Shown here: in pieces, positions 24,438-34,175 of the stretch | How positions within the stretch are numbered: the stretch's first letter is position 1 | Layout: the number at the start of each line of letters is the position of its first letter | Source of the DNA: an uncultured Nitrosomonas sp. | GTDB taxonomy: Bacteria; Pseudomonadota; Gammaproteobacteria; Burkholderiales; Nitrosomonadaceae | Assembly: GCA_902826055.1 (NCBI GenBank) | Contig: CADEDJ010000017.1 | Location: 1-52,080, forward strand | Reading direction: 5' to 3' | DNA length: 52,080 nt | Translations under genes and position numbers: made by a program | The notes under the pieces: model-generated | The model's database searches: none | What the model was told of the DNA's origin: nothing | Seen by the model: the letters and a program-made list of their open reading frames with translations, nothing else

Positions 24438-25835
24438 TCAATACTCGCTGTTTTCCTGGCGTTGTGCTGCCCGGCGCAACTGTAAGGCGCGGTCGGTTAC
24501 GCCGAGACGTTGCGCGGCCCGCTGCAAATTGCCGTTTGCTTCGTCGACCGCGATGCGAATGGCGGTTTCTTCGGTGTTTTTGCTGATAGTTTTGAGTCCC
24601 ATGCCGCGGCTAAGCGCGATGCGGATGGCGCGTTCAAAACTCATATCGCGCCATTCTTTCCAATCTTCAGATAAAACCGGCCGTTCATCCGGTGGAATGC
24701 AGCCGACCGTAATAGGGCCTTCACCCGCATAGCGGCACAACATCCGCGCAATTACCTGCTTGAGGTCGCGCACATTGCCCGGGTATTGCCTGCGCAACAG
24801 ATATTCTTGGACAGGTTTATCGATGGCGGGCACATTGTGGTTCGTGCAGTTTTTTTTTAGGAAATGATTGGCCAAAGGCAAAATATCTTCAGATCGTTCA
24901 CGCAGCGGCGGTAAGCGGCAGATATAACTGGCAATCCGGTAATAGAGATCGGCGCGGAATTCACCGCGTTGAACTTGCGTCATGAGGTCGCGATTGGTGG
25001 CGCAAATTAACCGGAATGACGTGCGTTGCCAGGCATTGCCGCCGACACGTTTGTAAGTTTGCTCTTGAATGACCCGTAATAGCTGAGTTTGCATGGCCAG
25101 GGATAATTCGCCCACTTCATCCAGAAAAAGCGTGCCGCCGTTCGCGAGCGCGAATACGCCATCCCGTGAAGATGCAGCGCCTGTAAATGCCCCTCGTTCA
25201 TGACCGAAAAATTCACTGCCCGATAATTCCGGCACAATGGTTGTGCAATCCAGAATGACAAGCTCGCCCTTATCGGTGCGATTATCGAGCGTGTGTATGA
25301 GATTGGCCAGTAATTCCTTTCCTGTTCCGCTTTCGCCGAGAATTAATACCGATACGTTGGTAAAGCGCGCGACTTCGATCACTTGGCGTAATATGGTTTG
25401 CAGTGTTTGGCTTGTACCAACCAATGCATTTTGAACAAGCGAAGAATTGAGTAACCGATTGATGGCTTCCCAGCGGCGCAGGCGGGCGGTGATTTCGTGA
25501 ATGATCAAATTATCTTTTGTGCAAACCAGTACATCAGACGCGCCAGCTTCCATCAATTGCCAGATGGCTTCTCCTGAAATCGCTTCGTGACAGCAGGCAA
25601 GGACTTGTATTTGACCGTTGTGGCTAAGGTCGCATAACTGTTCGCAGAGTTCTGGGGTTACTTTGTTGCTAAAGACGATACCGGAGTGACTGCAGGGAAC
25701 GCGATAATCTTGTACTTCGATGCCCTGCTGGGTCAAGAGGTCGATGAATTTACAAATAGTTTTTTCTGAGTACTCTCCGACGCCGCGAATCCAGACGGTG
25801 ATAGGTTCAGATATATCATTAAAGAAAGTATCCAT
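24438..25835 (-). CDS. Sigma-54-dependent transcriptional activator with degenerate receiver domain
   Basis: 465 residues from ATG 25833-25835 (a TTG four codons upstream is less likely). Residues 1-125 have the size and closing pattern of a receiver domain (AGASDVLVCTKDN) but I find no phosphoacceptor Asp at the expected strand end, where it reads GIVFSNKVTPE. Residues 135-375 are the AAA+ domain: Walker A GESGTGKE (167-174), the sigma-54-contacting GAFTGA (215-220), Walker B GGTLFLDE (233-240) and arginine-finger region FRADLYYRI. The C-terminus is a Fis-type helix-turn-helix (GNLQRAAQRLGVTDRALQLRR). It faces the operon whose sigma-54 promoter lies at 11291 and is its obvious candidate activator. 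Loss of the Asp suggests control by a ligand or partner instead of a histidine kinase. Confidence 0.9.
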   Translation of the reverse strand: MDTFFNDISEPITVWIRGVGEYSEKTICKFIDLLTQQGIEVQDYRVPCSHSGIVFSNKVTPELCEQLCDLSHNGQIQVLACCHEAISGEAIWQLMEAGASDVLVCTKDNLIIHEITARLRRWEAINRLLNSSLVQNALVGTSQTLQTILRQVIEVARFTNVSVLILGESGTGKELLANLIHTLDNRTDKGELVILDCTTIVPELSGSEFFGHERGAFTGAASSRDGVFALANGGTLFLDEVGELSLAMQTQLLRVIQEQTYKRVGGNAWQRTSFRLICATNRDLMTQVQRGEFRADLYYRIASYICRLPPLRERSEDILPLANHFLKKNCTNHNVPAIDKPVQEYLLRRQYPGNVRDLKQVIARMLCRYAGEGPITVGCIPPDERPVLSEDWKEWRDMSFERAIRIALSRGMGLKTISKNTEETAIRIAVDEANGNLQRAAQRLGVTDRALQLRRAAQRQENSEY

Positions 25836-26016
25836 AGTATTTAGCAACGAACTGATTGAATTACATCCACTAAGAATCCGGAAGGACTCTTCTCATGTTT
25901 GATAATTGCTTGCAGTCAGTGTCGCTATACTTGGATTTTTTGATCAGCCGAATTACTTCTTATTAGTATTCAGCAGGTTGTTATTGAAGTGTTGCACAAG
26001 CAATTATTTTTTTATC

Positions 26017-26038
26017 GCATGGGGGTTAACCTCCATGC
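26017..26038. repeat. 22-bp near-perfect palindrome / hairpin
   Basis: Arms GCATGGGGG and CCTCCATGC around a TTAA centre. As RNA it forms nine consecutive pairs with one G-U. No U-run follows on either strand, so it is not a standard terminator. It lies about 180 bases upstream of the sigma-54 activator gene and could be an operator for it. Confidence 0.6.
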
Positions 26039-26329
26039 CTATAATTTCATTCTAAAGTAAATTACCTTAATCTTGAAGAAAAATTATGTGTTTTTGTTAC
26101 CTTGTAATTCTATTAAGAACCGAATGGGGTGGACCCGGATTCTCACTCAATAATAACGATAGAATTTTGTTTCGGACGCTCACTAGGAGGTGGTTTGAGC
26201 GAGTACTTAGCTATCTTATAAGTTAATGAAAATCCGGTTTTAATCTGAATTGACCACAAATCCGCATATCCATACTTGCGGCATTTTCATTCATTACTGA
26301 TAAGGCTATCACCGAATGGTCTAATTCTA

Positions 26330-26345
26330 TGTGAGATTAATCACA
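26330..26345. promoter_or_regulatory. CRP/FNR-family binding site
   Basis: TGTGA-GATTAA-TCACA is a perfect match to the CRP half-sites with the correct six-base spacer, extended by A and T on either side. It is about 225 bases upstream of the xseB start and could serve xseB-ispA-dxs or, in the other direction, the regulator gene. Which CRP-family protein binds is not known. Confidence 0.6.
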
Positions 26346-26568
26346 TGCCCTGCAATTTTATGGCATCATCATTAACCAATTGAAATATGAACTATTGGAA
26401 AATCTATTATCAGTCAATGTATTGTGGTGATCTGAAGTGGCTGTTGTCATATTTCATTTGATTCTTCTCATATTTGCATTGACCTGATATGGCTTATTGC
26501 GTTATTTTTACCCATTTTTATAAAAGAGCCTTTGATGAGTTTCAGTTTTTTATTGGTTGGCGATTTTA

Positions 26569-26823
26569 ATGGCCAAATCTTCTAAACAAGTTGTTTCAAC
26601 TCAGCCGGAGAGCTTTGAAGCGGCGTCGGATGAGCTGGAAAAGATAGTGTTGGCGATGGAAACAGGGCAAATGTCACTGGAGGCTTCGCTGTCAGCCTAT
26701 CAACGTGGGGTCGAGTTGTTGCAATATTGCCAGAGTAAATTGCAGGATGCGCAGCAACAGGTCAAGATACTTGAAGCCGATATGTTAAAAAATTTTACCA
26801 AAGCTGATCCTGATGATCGTTGA
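26569..26823 (+). CDS. xseB: Exodeoxyribonuclease VII small subunit
   Basis: 84 residues from ATG 26569 (an upstream TTG at 26557 is less likely). Two amphipathic helices carry the family pattern: SFEAASDELEKIVLAMETGQ, then SLEASLSAYQRGVELL and QYCQSKLQDAQQQVKIL. The subunit binds XseA to form the single-strand exonuclease VII; xseA is not in this window. It overlaps ispA by 11 bases, the usual arrangement in many proteobacteria. Confidence 0.93.
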   Translation: MAKSSKQVVSTQPESFEAASDELEKIVLAMETGQMSLEASLSAYQRGVELLQYCQSKLQDAQQQVKILEADMLKNFTKADPDDR

Positions 26824-27706
26824 TTTTCAGAACTGGGCGACTAGCTGCCAGGCACGCATCGAAACATTCTTGCAAGCAAGACTGCCTGCAATTGATTGTG
26901 TTCCTGAGCGATTACACAAAGCCATGCGTTATTCCGTGCTGGGAGGGGGTAAACGGGTACGCCCGTTGTTATCCTTTGCGGCTGGAGAGCTTGCGGGTGC
27001 TGATGTTGAACGTGTTACTACCGTAGCTGCTGCGGTAGAACTTATTCATGCCTATTCGCTTGTGCATGATGATTTGCCGTGTATGGATGATGATATTTTG
27101 CGGCGTGGTAAGCCTACTTGTCACGTAGAATTTGATGAAGCTACTGCGCTATTGACTGGCGATAGTTTGCAAACGTTGGCTTTTGAGATATTGGCGGAAA
27201 AGCGTTTGACTGATGTGCCAGAGTCGCAATTAGAAATGATTGCACATTTAGCGCTGGCAGCGGGTTCGCGGGGAATGGCGGGGGGACAAGCATTTGATCT
27301 TGATAGTGTCGGTAAACCACTCAGCTTGCCGGAGTTGGAATATATGCATATTCACAAAACCGGCGCATTGATCCGTGCCGCAGTCATGCTTGGTGCTCGT
27401 TGTAGCAGCCGTTTAAACGCTGAGCAACTGGGTAAATTGGATCATTTTGCCAAATGTGTCGGTTTGGCATTTCAAGTAGTCGATGACGTGCTGGATACAG
27501 AAGCAACAACGGCGACACTGGGTAAAACTGCCGGTAAAGATGCGGAGAACAATAAGCCCACTTATGTCAGTATCCTAGGTATCAGCGAAGCGCGAGAGTT
27601 GGCGAAAAAATTGCAATGTGACGCTGATAAGGTTTTGAATAGTTTTGGTGAAGGTGCATTACGGTTGCGTCAAGTTACTGATTTCATTATTAAACGTAAA
27701 TTCTAA
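26813..27706 (+). CDS. ispA: Farnesyl diphosphate synthase (short-chain prenyl synthase)
   Basis: 297 residues, cytoplasmic. It condenses isopentenyl and dimethylallyl/geranyl diphosphates to farnesyl diphosphate. First Asp-rich motif DDLPCMDDD (about residues 83-91), followed by RRGKPTCH. Second motif DDVLD near residue 226, with the usual FQVVDD context. KRVRP near the N-terminus binds the diphosphate. The two residues between the Asp pairs of the first motif (PC-M) fit the bacterial FPP synthase type. It is translationally coupled to xseB and followed by dxs, which makes the C5 precursor. Confidence 0.95.
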   Translation: MIVDFQNWATSCQARIETFLQARLPAIDCVPERLHKAMRYSVLGGGKRVRPLLSFAAGELAGADVERVTTVAAAVELIHAYSLVHDDLPCMDDDILRRGKPTCHVEFDEATALLTGDSLQTLAFEILAEKRLTDVPESQLEMIAHLALAAGSRGMAGGQAFDLDSVGKPLSLPELEYMHIHKTGALIRAAVMLGARCSSRLNAEQLGKLDHFAKCVGLAFQVVDDVLDTEATTATLGKTAGKDAENNKPTYVSILGISEARELAKKLQCDADKVLNSFGEGALRLRQVTDFIIKRKF

Positions 27707-27743
27707 ATTTCTTCTTCTTGATCTATTTATTTCCAGGACTTGA

Positions 27744-29588
27744 ATGTATCCACTACTAGATACCATTAACTCACCATTCCAGTTACGTGAACTGGAGCAA
27801 AAAAAATTACCTCAATTTGCCAAAGAGTTACGCAACTTTCTAGTTGAATCAGTTGCTAAAACCGGTGGACATTTATCTTCCAATCTGGGTACGGTGGAAT
27901 TGACCATTGCCTTGCACTATGTTTTCAATACACCTTACGATCAGCTTGTTTGGGATGTGGGGCACCAGACTTACGCGCATAAAATTTTGACAGGCCGGCG
28001 AGAAGGTATGAGCAAGCTTCGCATGCACGGCGGCATAGCAGGATTTCCCCGTCGTGATGAAAGTGAATATGATGCATTCGGTACTGCACATTCAAGTACC
28101 TCAATTAGTGCTGCATTAGGTATGGCAGTGGCCGCGCGACTAAACAAATCGGATCGGCGTGCAATTGCCATTATTGGTGATGGCGCTATGAGTGCTGGTA
28201 TGGCGTTCGAGGCGCTAAATAATGCGGGAGTGATGGATGCCAATTTGCTGGTGATCCTCAATGACAACGATATGTCGATATCACCGCCGGTGGGAGCATT
28301 GAATAATTATCTAGCCAAGTTGATGTCTGGGCGGTTTTATGCCACGGCGCGGCGCGCTGGCGAGAAGGTGCTAGGTGTGGTGCCTTCCGTATTGGAGCTG
28401 GCAAAACGTGCTGAAGAGCATGTTAAAGGCATGGTAACGCCTGGCACATTATTTGAAGAATTTGGATTTAATTATATCGGTCCGATTGATGGGCATGATT
28501 TGGATGTTCTGATTACGACTCTGAAAAATATCAAACTTCTTGATGGACCGCAATTTCTTCACGTGGTTACCCGAAAAGGAGCAGGCTATAAAGTCGCCGA
28601 AGAGGATCCTATCTTATATCACGGTGTTGGTAAGTTTGATCCGAAAAAAGGAATTGTCGCTAAAGCTAACGGTAAGCCGACCTACACACAGGTTTTTGGT
28701 GATTGGTTGTGCGACATGGCCACGCAAGATTCACGTCTGATCGGTATTACACCGGCAATGCGTGAAGGCTCGGGATTGGTTCGTTTTTCACAAGAATTTC
28801 CAGAGCGTTATTTTGATGTCGGTATTGCGGAGCAGCATGCGGTTACTTTTGCTGCAGGTGCAGCATGTGATGGCTTGAAACCGGTGGTTGCGATTTATTC
28901 GACTTTCTTGCAGCGTGCGTATGATCAATTGATTCATGATGTTGCTATCCAAAATCTTGCAGTTGTCTTTGCCATTGATCGCGCCGGTCTAGTAGGTGCC
29001 GATGGACCCACACATGCAGGAAGTTTTGATTTATCTTATCTGAGATGCATTCCGAACATGACGGTTATGGCGCCAGCTGATGAAAATGAATGCAGGCAGA
29101 TGTTGTTTACTGCTTTTAAACTGGATACGCCATCAGCGGTACGTTATCCGCGAGGATCCGGAGTGGGGGTGCAAGTGCAGAAGAAGATGCAAGCACTGCC
29201 GATCGGTCGTGGTGAGATACGGCGTCAAGGTGAGAAAATTGCATTGTTGGCATTTGGCAGCATGTTGGCGCCGTGCCTGGAAGCTGCAGATGAGCTCAAT
29301 GCGACGGTAGTTAATATGCGTTTTGTCAAACCGTTGGATGATGAATTAGTAGCTGCTTTGGCGAATAACCATGAGCTGCTGATTACCGTGGAGGAGAATA
29401 CTGTAATAGGCGGTGCAGGCAGTGCTGTAACAGAATCGCTCAATAGCCAACAAATTGATGCCCAAGTATTGCAATTGGGATTACCGGATATTTTTATCGA
29501 TCAAGGGGATCATGCGCAAATGCTTGCAGATTGTGGATTAGATAAGAATGGTATTATTAAGTCAGCACGATTAATATTAGGCGAATAA
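27744..29588 (+). CDS. dxs: 1-deoxy-D-xylulose-5-phosphate synthase
   Basis: 614 residues, full length. The first enzyme of the MEP pathway joins pyruvate and glyceraldehyde 3-phosphate with thiamine diphosphate. I see [13 protein letters not shown] near residue 72, the cofactor motif [18 protein letters not shown] (about 146-163), PIDGHD, and the transketolase-type [13 protein letters not shown] and [13 protein letters not shown] in the second half. AGGA precedes the ATG. It is 37 bases after ispA in one operon. Confidence 0.97.
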   Translation: MYPLLDTINSPFQLRELEQKKLPQFAKELRNFLVESVAKTGGHLSSNLGTVELTIALHYVFNTPYDQLVWDVGHQTYAHKILTGRREGMSKLRMHGGIAGFPRRDESEYDAFGTAHSSTSISAALGMAVAARLNKSDRRAIAIIGDGAMSAGMAFEALNNAGVMDANLLVILNDNDMSISPPVGALNNYLAKLMSGRFYATARRAGEKVLGVVPSVLELAKRAEEHVKGMVTPGTLFEEFGFNYIGPIDGHDLDVLITTLKNIKLLDGPQFLHVVTRKGAGYKVAEEDPILYHGVGKFDPKKGIVAKANGKPTYTQVFGDWLCDMATQDSRLIGITPAMREGSGLVRFSQEFPERYFDVGIAEQHAVTFAAGAACDGLKPVVAIYSTFLQRAYDQLIHDVAIQNLAVVFAIDRAGLVGADGPTHAGSFDLSYLRCIPNMTVMAPADENECRQMLFTAFKLDTPSAVRYPRGSGVGVQVQKKMQALPIGRGEIRRQGEKIALLAFGSMLAPCLEAADELNATVVNMRFVKPLDDELVAALANNHELLITVEENTVIGGAGSAVTESLNSQQIDAQVLQLGLPDIFIDQGDHAQMLADCGLDKNGIIKSARLILGE

Positions 29589-29636
29589 CTTTTGCCTTTA
29601 GTGAGTGTCTATTTTTCTGTAACAGCATTAATTTTG

Positions 29637-29676
29637 ACCTGGAATTGATCAGCATATGATTCAATTATTGCCAGGT
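29637..29676. promoter_or_regulatory. Nested inverted repeats in the folE2 leader
   Basis: Outer arms ACCTGG (29637-29642) and CCAGGT (29671-29676) enclose inner arms AATTGATCA and TGATTCAATT. The structure ends about 15 bases before the folE2 ribosome site. It could be an operator (folE2 is zinc-regulated by Zur in many bacteria) or a leader hairpin. The sequence does not clearly match a Zur box I know. Confidence 0.4.
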
Positions 29677-29701
29677 ATTCCTCGTTGCTTAGGAGAAAAA
29701 T

Positions 29702-30505
29702 ATGAATAAACAAATAGACTTACCGATTGCTGATGTACAGAATACACTTGATACTCGGCGTATTGCGATCGATAGGGTGGGAATTAAGGCTATACGTCAC
29801 CCTGTAGTTGTCGCTGACAAAGATGATGGCGTGCAACATACCGTGGCAATTTTCAACATGTATGTGAATTTGCCGCATAATTTCAAAGGCACCCATATGT
29901 CTCGCTTTGTTGAGATTTTGAATAGCCATGAACGGGAGATTTCTGTCGAATCCTTCCAACTTATGTTGCGGGAAATGATCGAAAAACTGGGAGCGGATTC
30001 AGGCCATATCGAAATGACTTTTCCTTATTTTATTAATAAATCCGCGCCTGTTTCTCAAGTAAAAAGCTTATTGGATTATGACGTGACATTTACAGGCGAA
30101 ATTAAAAATCATGAGTATTTTTTTACCATGAAAGTGGTCGTTCCAGTTACCAGTTTATGTCCATGTTCCAAAAAAATATCCAATTATGGTGCACATAATC
30201 AACGGTCACATGTCACTATTTCAGTACGTACCAACAGCTTTGTATGGATCGAGGAAATTATCAGGATTGCAGAGGATAATGCTTCGTGTGAATTATATGG
30301 CCTTTTGAAAAGACCCGATGAAAAGTACGTAACCGAGCGAGCCTATGATAATCCTAAGTTTGTTGAAGATATCGTAAGAGATATTGCAGAAGTGCTTAAT
30401 CGTGATGAACGTATTGATGCGTATATAGTTGAATCGGAAAATTTTGAATCTATTCATAATCATTCAGCTTATGCATTGATAGAAAGTGATAAGAAGAAAC
30501 ACTAA
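29702..30505 (+). CDS. folE2: GTP cyclohydrolase I type IB (FolE2)
   Basis: 267 residues. It converts GTP to dihydroneopterin triphosphate for folate or queuosine-type pathways. Family marks: [13 protein letters not shown], the metal and catalytic Cys region [18 protein letters not shown] (about 152-169), and [16 protein letters not shown] at the C-terminus. FolE2 enzymes can use manganese and other metals in place of zinc. Strong AGGAG ribosome site. It follows dxs by 113 bases and may have its own control through the leader repeats. Confidence 0.95.
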   Translation: MNKQIDLPIADVQNTLDTRRIAIDRVGIKAIRHPVVVADKDDGVQHTVAIFNMYVNLPHNFKGTHMSRFVEILNSHEREISVESFQLMLREMIEKLGADSGHIEMTFPYFINKSAPVSQVKSLLDYDVTFTGEIKNHEYFFTMKVVVPVTSLCPCSKKISNYGAHNQRSHVTISVRTNSFVWIEEIIRIAEDNASCELYGLLKRPDEKYVTERAYDNPKFVEDIVRDIAEVLNRDERIDAYIVESENFESIHNHSAYALIESDKKKH

Positions 30506-30618
30506 AAGATTTCCAAGGCGAAATTCTTAATACGCTGTTTTGTTTCAAAAAATATGAATTGAAAGTAAATATAGCCTGCAATTCCTGGCGTAATCTTGTT
30601 GAACGGAGAATGGATCAT

Positions 30619-31734
30619 ATGTCACATTTGATTATCCAAGAGCGTGCCAGGGGGGCGATTATGGGAGCTTTCATTGGCGATGCTTTAGCACTTGGTCCGC
30701 ATTGGTATTACGATCTTATGGAAATGCGGCGCGATTATGGAGAGTGGATCACTACGTACACAGATCCAAAACCGGGTCGCTATCATAGTGGACGCAAAGC
30801 AGGTCAGCTCTCGCAATCCGGCATCATTCTTAAGCTCATGCTTAAATCCCTTGTTGCGCACGGTGGTTATGATGAGAGGGATTTCTGCCATCGCATGGAT
30901 GAAGAGCTTTTTCCATTCCTTGATGGTAAACCAATGAGCGGGCCGGGTGGTTACACCAGCCAATCCATTCGGACAGTATGGCGGCGACGCGTTGAGCAGC
31001 AGTTGCCATGGGGACAAGTTGGCAGTCATGCTGATGATACCGAAGCGATTGAACGTACACTGGCATTGGGTGTGCGTTATGCATTTCAGCCTGTAGAGCT
31101 CGCTCATACCGTTGCAAGCAATACAACCCTAACCCAAATTGATGAAGCCGTGATTTCCATGACAGTTGCTTATGCGGCGGTGTTAGGTATGCTGATGCAG
31201 GGACATGCGTTGGATAAAACACTATCCGCAAAGTTGATGAAATTGGTAAAAAGTGGGAAGTTACCCTTTCATGCAGTAACCTTTGACGATTTGCAGCCAC
31301 CACGAGCAGGTGATCCTGATCCACCGCGTGCTGGAAAATTTGCTTCGCCCGATGCTTTGCTGACGCCATCCTATATGGCTCAAGCAGCGGCAGATCCGGA
31401 TATACGCATTGAGCCGGCGTGGAAGGTATCCATTGTCTATGGTATGCCTTGTGCCATATATCACCAGCTTCCTGCGGTTTATTATCTTGCCGCACGTTTC
31501 TGTGATGATTTTGAGTCCGCCGTATTGCATGCTGTCAATGGTGGTGGGCAAAATCAGGCGCGTGCTATTCTCACAGGTGCATTGGTAGGTGCTCAAGTGG
31601 GCCTTTCCGCCATCCCGCAACGATTTCTTGATGGACTTGAAGATTTGAGTGTACTCAAGAGCCTTGCTACAGATCTTGCTTCACAACTAATCAACGCCAT
31701 TCCTAATTCTACTGAACAATTAAATTTCAATTGA
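30619..31734 (+). CDS. ADP-ribosylglycohydrolase-family protein lacking the C-terminal metal motif
   Basis: 371 residues from ATG 30619, placed ten bases after a GGAG site (an upstream ATG at 30610 is too close to it). ARGAIMGAFIGDALALGPHW is the N-terminal ADP-ribosylglycohydrolase (DraG/ARH) motif, and SHADDTEA gives a second Asp pair. The late GGDTDT magnesium motif of the family is replaced by GGGQNQARAILTGALVGA near residue 323, with no Asp. Either chemistry differs or the protein binds without hydrolysing. Cytoplasmic. It follows folE2 on the same strand by 113 bases; no ADP-ribosyltransferase partner is seen nearby. Confidence 0.75.
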   Translation: MSHLIIQERARGAIMGAFIGDALALGPHWYYDLMEMRRDYGEWITTYTDPKPGRYHSGRKAGQLSQSGIILKLMLKSLVAHGGYDERDFCHRMDEELFPFLDGKPMSGPGGYTSQSIRTVWRRRVEQQLPWGQVGSHADDTEAIERTLALGVRYAFQPVELAHTVASNTTLTQIDEAVISMTVAYAAVLGMLMQGHALDKTLSAKLMKLVKSGKLPFHAVTFDDLQPPRAGDPDPPRAGKFASPDALLTPSYMAQAAADPDIRIEPAWKVSIVYGMPCAIYHQLPAVYYLAARFCDDFESAVLHAVNGGGQNQARAILTGALVGAQVGLSAIPQRFLDGLEDLSVLKSLATDLASQLINAIPNSTEQLNFN

Positions 31735-31784
31735 AAACGGATAAAGTGAAATCTCTTAATATATCAGACGCTCAATTTCAGCTT

Positions 31785-33323
31785 TTATATTGACTGTTGT
31801 TTAGTGAAGTCTTTTATGCGAAACCCTAATAACCACAGGGCAATAAAATAACTGGATGCGCCAGCAACGACAATCCAGCTTAACCGGGCAGCACGGGCTA
31901 GTGTCGAATCAGTTAGCCATGAGACATCATCTCCAGCAGAAAACCATAGAACACTCCCCATGATCGTTAGTGCCGCCAGTATTTTTAGAAAGAAAACAAA
32001 CCAACCGGGTTGCGGTTGATAAATATTGTGATTTCGTAGCTTGTAATACAGCAATCCTGCATTAAGGCAAGCGCCTAAACCGATAGCAAGCGCCAATCCA
32101 GCATGTTTTAAGGGAATAATAAAGGCGAGATTCATGAGTTGGGTTGCAATGAGAGTAATGACAGCGATCTTCACCGGTGTTTTAATATTTTGACGCGCAT
32201 AGAATCCTGGCGCGAGTACTTTAACGAGGATTATTCCAAGCAATCCAGCGCTATAGGCAATGAGTGCTTCACGTGTCATCCACACATCATGCGCTGTGAA
32301 GGCGCCGTGATGAAAAAGCGTGGTAATGAGCGGTGTTGCCAGCAATGCTAATGCCAATGCCGCAGGTAAAGTGAGTAATATGGTCATGCGTAAGCCCCAG
32401 TCAAGGAGGCGGGAATATTCTTCGCGGCTATTGCTGTTGTAATGACGAGCCAGTGATGGGAGTAAAATAGTGCCTAAGGCAACGCCCAGAAGACCAGCTG
32501 GAAATTCCATCAGGCGATCAGCATAATAAAGCCAGGATACGCTGCCAGTAATGAGTAGTGAAGCAAAAATGGTATTAATCAATAAGCTAATTTGACTAAC
32601 TGAAACACCAAAAATTGCCGGCCCCATTAGTTTGATTACACGCCAGGCACCGGTATCAGGATTTTTAAAATGAATCCGCGGTAATAGCTTAAGTCGTAGC
32701 AGGAAAGGTATCTGGAAGGCGAGTTGCAATGCTCCGCCAATAAAAACTGCCCAAGCTAAAGCAAATACCGGTGAATCGAACAGGGGCGTTAACCACAATA
32801 TACAGCCAATAAATGATAAATTTAATAGTGCGGGTGTAATTGCGGGAACGTTAAATTTTCCATAAGTATTGAGTATGCCACCCGCTAACGCTACTAGAGA
32901 AATAAAAAAGATATATGGGAATGTAATTTGTAGAAGTGCAACTGTCAGGTCAAATTTTTCTATGTCAGCTGAAAATCCTGGTGCGCTAATGTAGATAATC
33001 AGTGGTGCAGCTAAAATTCCAATGAGCGTAACAATAAAAAGTGTGATACCTAAAAGCGAAGTAATGTGATCAATTAGATCTCGAGTTTCTTCGGGAGTGC
33101 GAGTGATTTTATATTCAGCAAGTATGGGAACAAATGCCTGTGAAAATGCGCCTTCAGCAAATAACCGTCGTAGTAAATTGGGAATGCGGAAAGCAACAAA
33201 AAAAGCATCAGTTACCATTCCTGCACCAAAAAATCGAGCAATCATAATATCACGCAGAAAACCGAGGATTCGCGATATAAACGTCATACTGCTGACTGCA
33301 GCGAGAGCTTTAAGTAAGTTCAA
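31785..33323 (-). CDS. murJ: Lipid II flippase MurJ
   Basis: 512 residues, about 14 membrane helices, MOP superfamily. It flips lipid-linked peptidoglycan precursor across the inner membrane. The protein aligns with E. coli MurJ as I remember it over its whole length: [90 protein letters not shown]. The N-terminus [14 protein letters not shown] requires a TTG start at 33321-33323; no ATG or clear ribosome site precedes it. It faces the glycohydrolase-like gene convergently. Confidence 0.96.
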   Translation of the reverse strand: MNLLKALAAVSSMTFISRILGFLRDIMIARFFGAGMVTDAFFVAFRIPNLLRRLFAEGAFSQAFVPILAEYKITRTPEETRDLIDHITSLLGITLFIVTLIGILAAPLIIYISAPGFSADIEKFDLTVALLQITFPYIFFISLVALAGGILNTYGKFNVPAITPALLNLSFIGCILWLTPLFDSPVFALAWAVFIGGALQLAFQIPFLLRLKLLPRIHFKNPDTGAWRVIKLMGPAIFGVSVSQISLLINTIFASLLITGSVSWLYYADRLMEFPAGLLGVALGTILLPSLARHYNSNSREEYSRLLDWGLRMTILLTLPAALALALLATPLITTLFHHGAFTAHDVWMTREALIAYSAGLLGIILVKVLAPGFYARQNIKTPVKIAVITLIATQLMNLAFIIPLKHAGLALAIGLGACLNAGLLYYKLRNHNIYQPQPGWFVFFLKILAALTIMGSVLWFSAGDDVSWLTDSTLARAARLSWIVVAGASSYFIALWLLGFRIKDFTKQQSI

Positions 33324-33452
33324 CGGTATTTAAGTTTGTACTAGTGATTAGCAGAATTATTTAGTTTTAAAAGATTCTTTTTCATTTTGCTGTCACTAAA
33401 ATTGAATCCGCCAATGTTATATTCTGGTTTATTAGAGAATTTTAAAATTCTT

Positions 33453-34175
33453 TCAGAAAAAATGTTTAAATTTCTGTAATAGACCTTCTTCAGACCAATT
33501 CCATTGTAAGCAGTACTCTGTACCCAATTTTGGATCTTTAATCTCTGCCTCAATATTTGTTTGTCCACTAACAGTCGGTGGCAGCAGTGCCTTTTCTTCT
33601 CCATTGTACTTGCAGAAAAATCTAGCGGATGAGATTGCGCGTCCAGGAGGCAATTGAACCATCAGATGTAATCGCCGAGTGTCATTATCAACAACATGAG
33701 AAAGGATTCCATCGTTTTGGGTGAAGGAATCTTCGTACTCATACGATAAGGTTAAATCAGAACCGTGAATGATCTTTAATTCTGGTGGAATCTTCATGCA
33801 AATTTCGTAATTTCCATTTGTTTTTCTTTGCTCGACTGGTTCAAAATTGTTGACTTTGAAGTTACTAATACTTCCGATGGCGCGAATATTTTTAAACCAA
33901 TATTCTGAATTATCAACATGACAAGCAGTAGTCATTTGTGTTTGTGTCAAAGTTGCTTTACTTCCACTGGTATCGTGAATAGTAAGAATTTTTCTTAAAT
34001 TTGCAACAGTAAATGAGAACTTGTTCTGTCTAATTTGATCATAAATCAGTATCAGTGCACTGACAGCAAATATTATTCCAATCACAACATATTCTGTCAG
34101 CAGCGCTACCAGTATGCCAAAGACGACAAGCATTATATTGATATAAAAAATTAGTTGGTTGGGTTTGTCAAACAT
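33453..34175 (-). CDS. Hypothetical membrane-anchored protein
   Basis: 240 residues, not recognised. Two adjacent hydrophobic segments (about residues 8-25 and 29-46) form an N-terminal hairpin and put the remaining 190 residues on one side, probably the cytoplasm. That part is beta-rich with Trp and Tyr (LRKILTIHDTSGSK, LTLSYEYEDSFTQ, DTRRLHLMVQLPPGRAI) and ends with a basic-aromatic helix. A GAGGAG ribosome site supports the start. It stands alone with low GC and 120-400 bases of non-coding DNA on each side, which fits an accessory gene. Confidence 0.7.
   Translation of the reverse strand: MFDKPNQLIFYINIMLVVFGILVALLTEYVVIGIIFAVSALILIYDQIRQNKFSFTVANLRKILTIHDTSGSKATLTQTQMTTACHVDNSEYWFKNIRAIGSISNFKVNNFEPVEQRKTNGNYEICMKIPPELKIIHGSDLTLSYEYEDSFTQNDGILSHVVDNDTRRLHLMVQLPPGRAISSARFFCKYNGEEKALLPPTVSGQTNIEAEIKDPKLGTEYCLQWNWSEEGLLQKFKHFF

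Larger units (their letters stand above)
25836..26568. other. Long intergenic region between regulator and xseB
   Basis: About 730 bases with no supported gene, tRNA or rRNA. It holds the palindrome at 26017-26038, an inverted pair CGCTCA/TGAGCG around 26173-26197, CCGCA/TGCGG at 26262-26281, and the CRP-type site at 26330-26345. Promoters for the minus-strand regulator and for xseB must lie here. An unrecognised small RNA cannot be excluded. Confidence 0.5.

Noticed and set aside
26017..26038. Intrinsic terminator
   Set aside because: The hairpin is strong but neither strand has a U-run after it.
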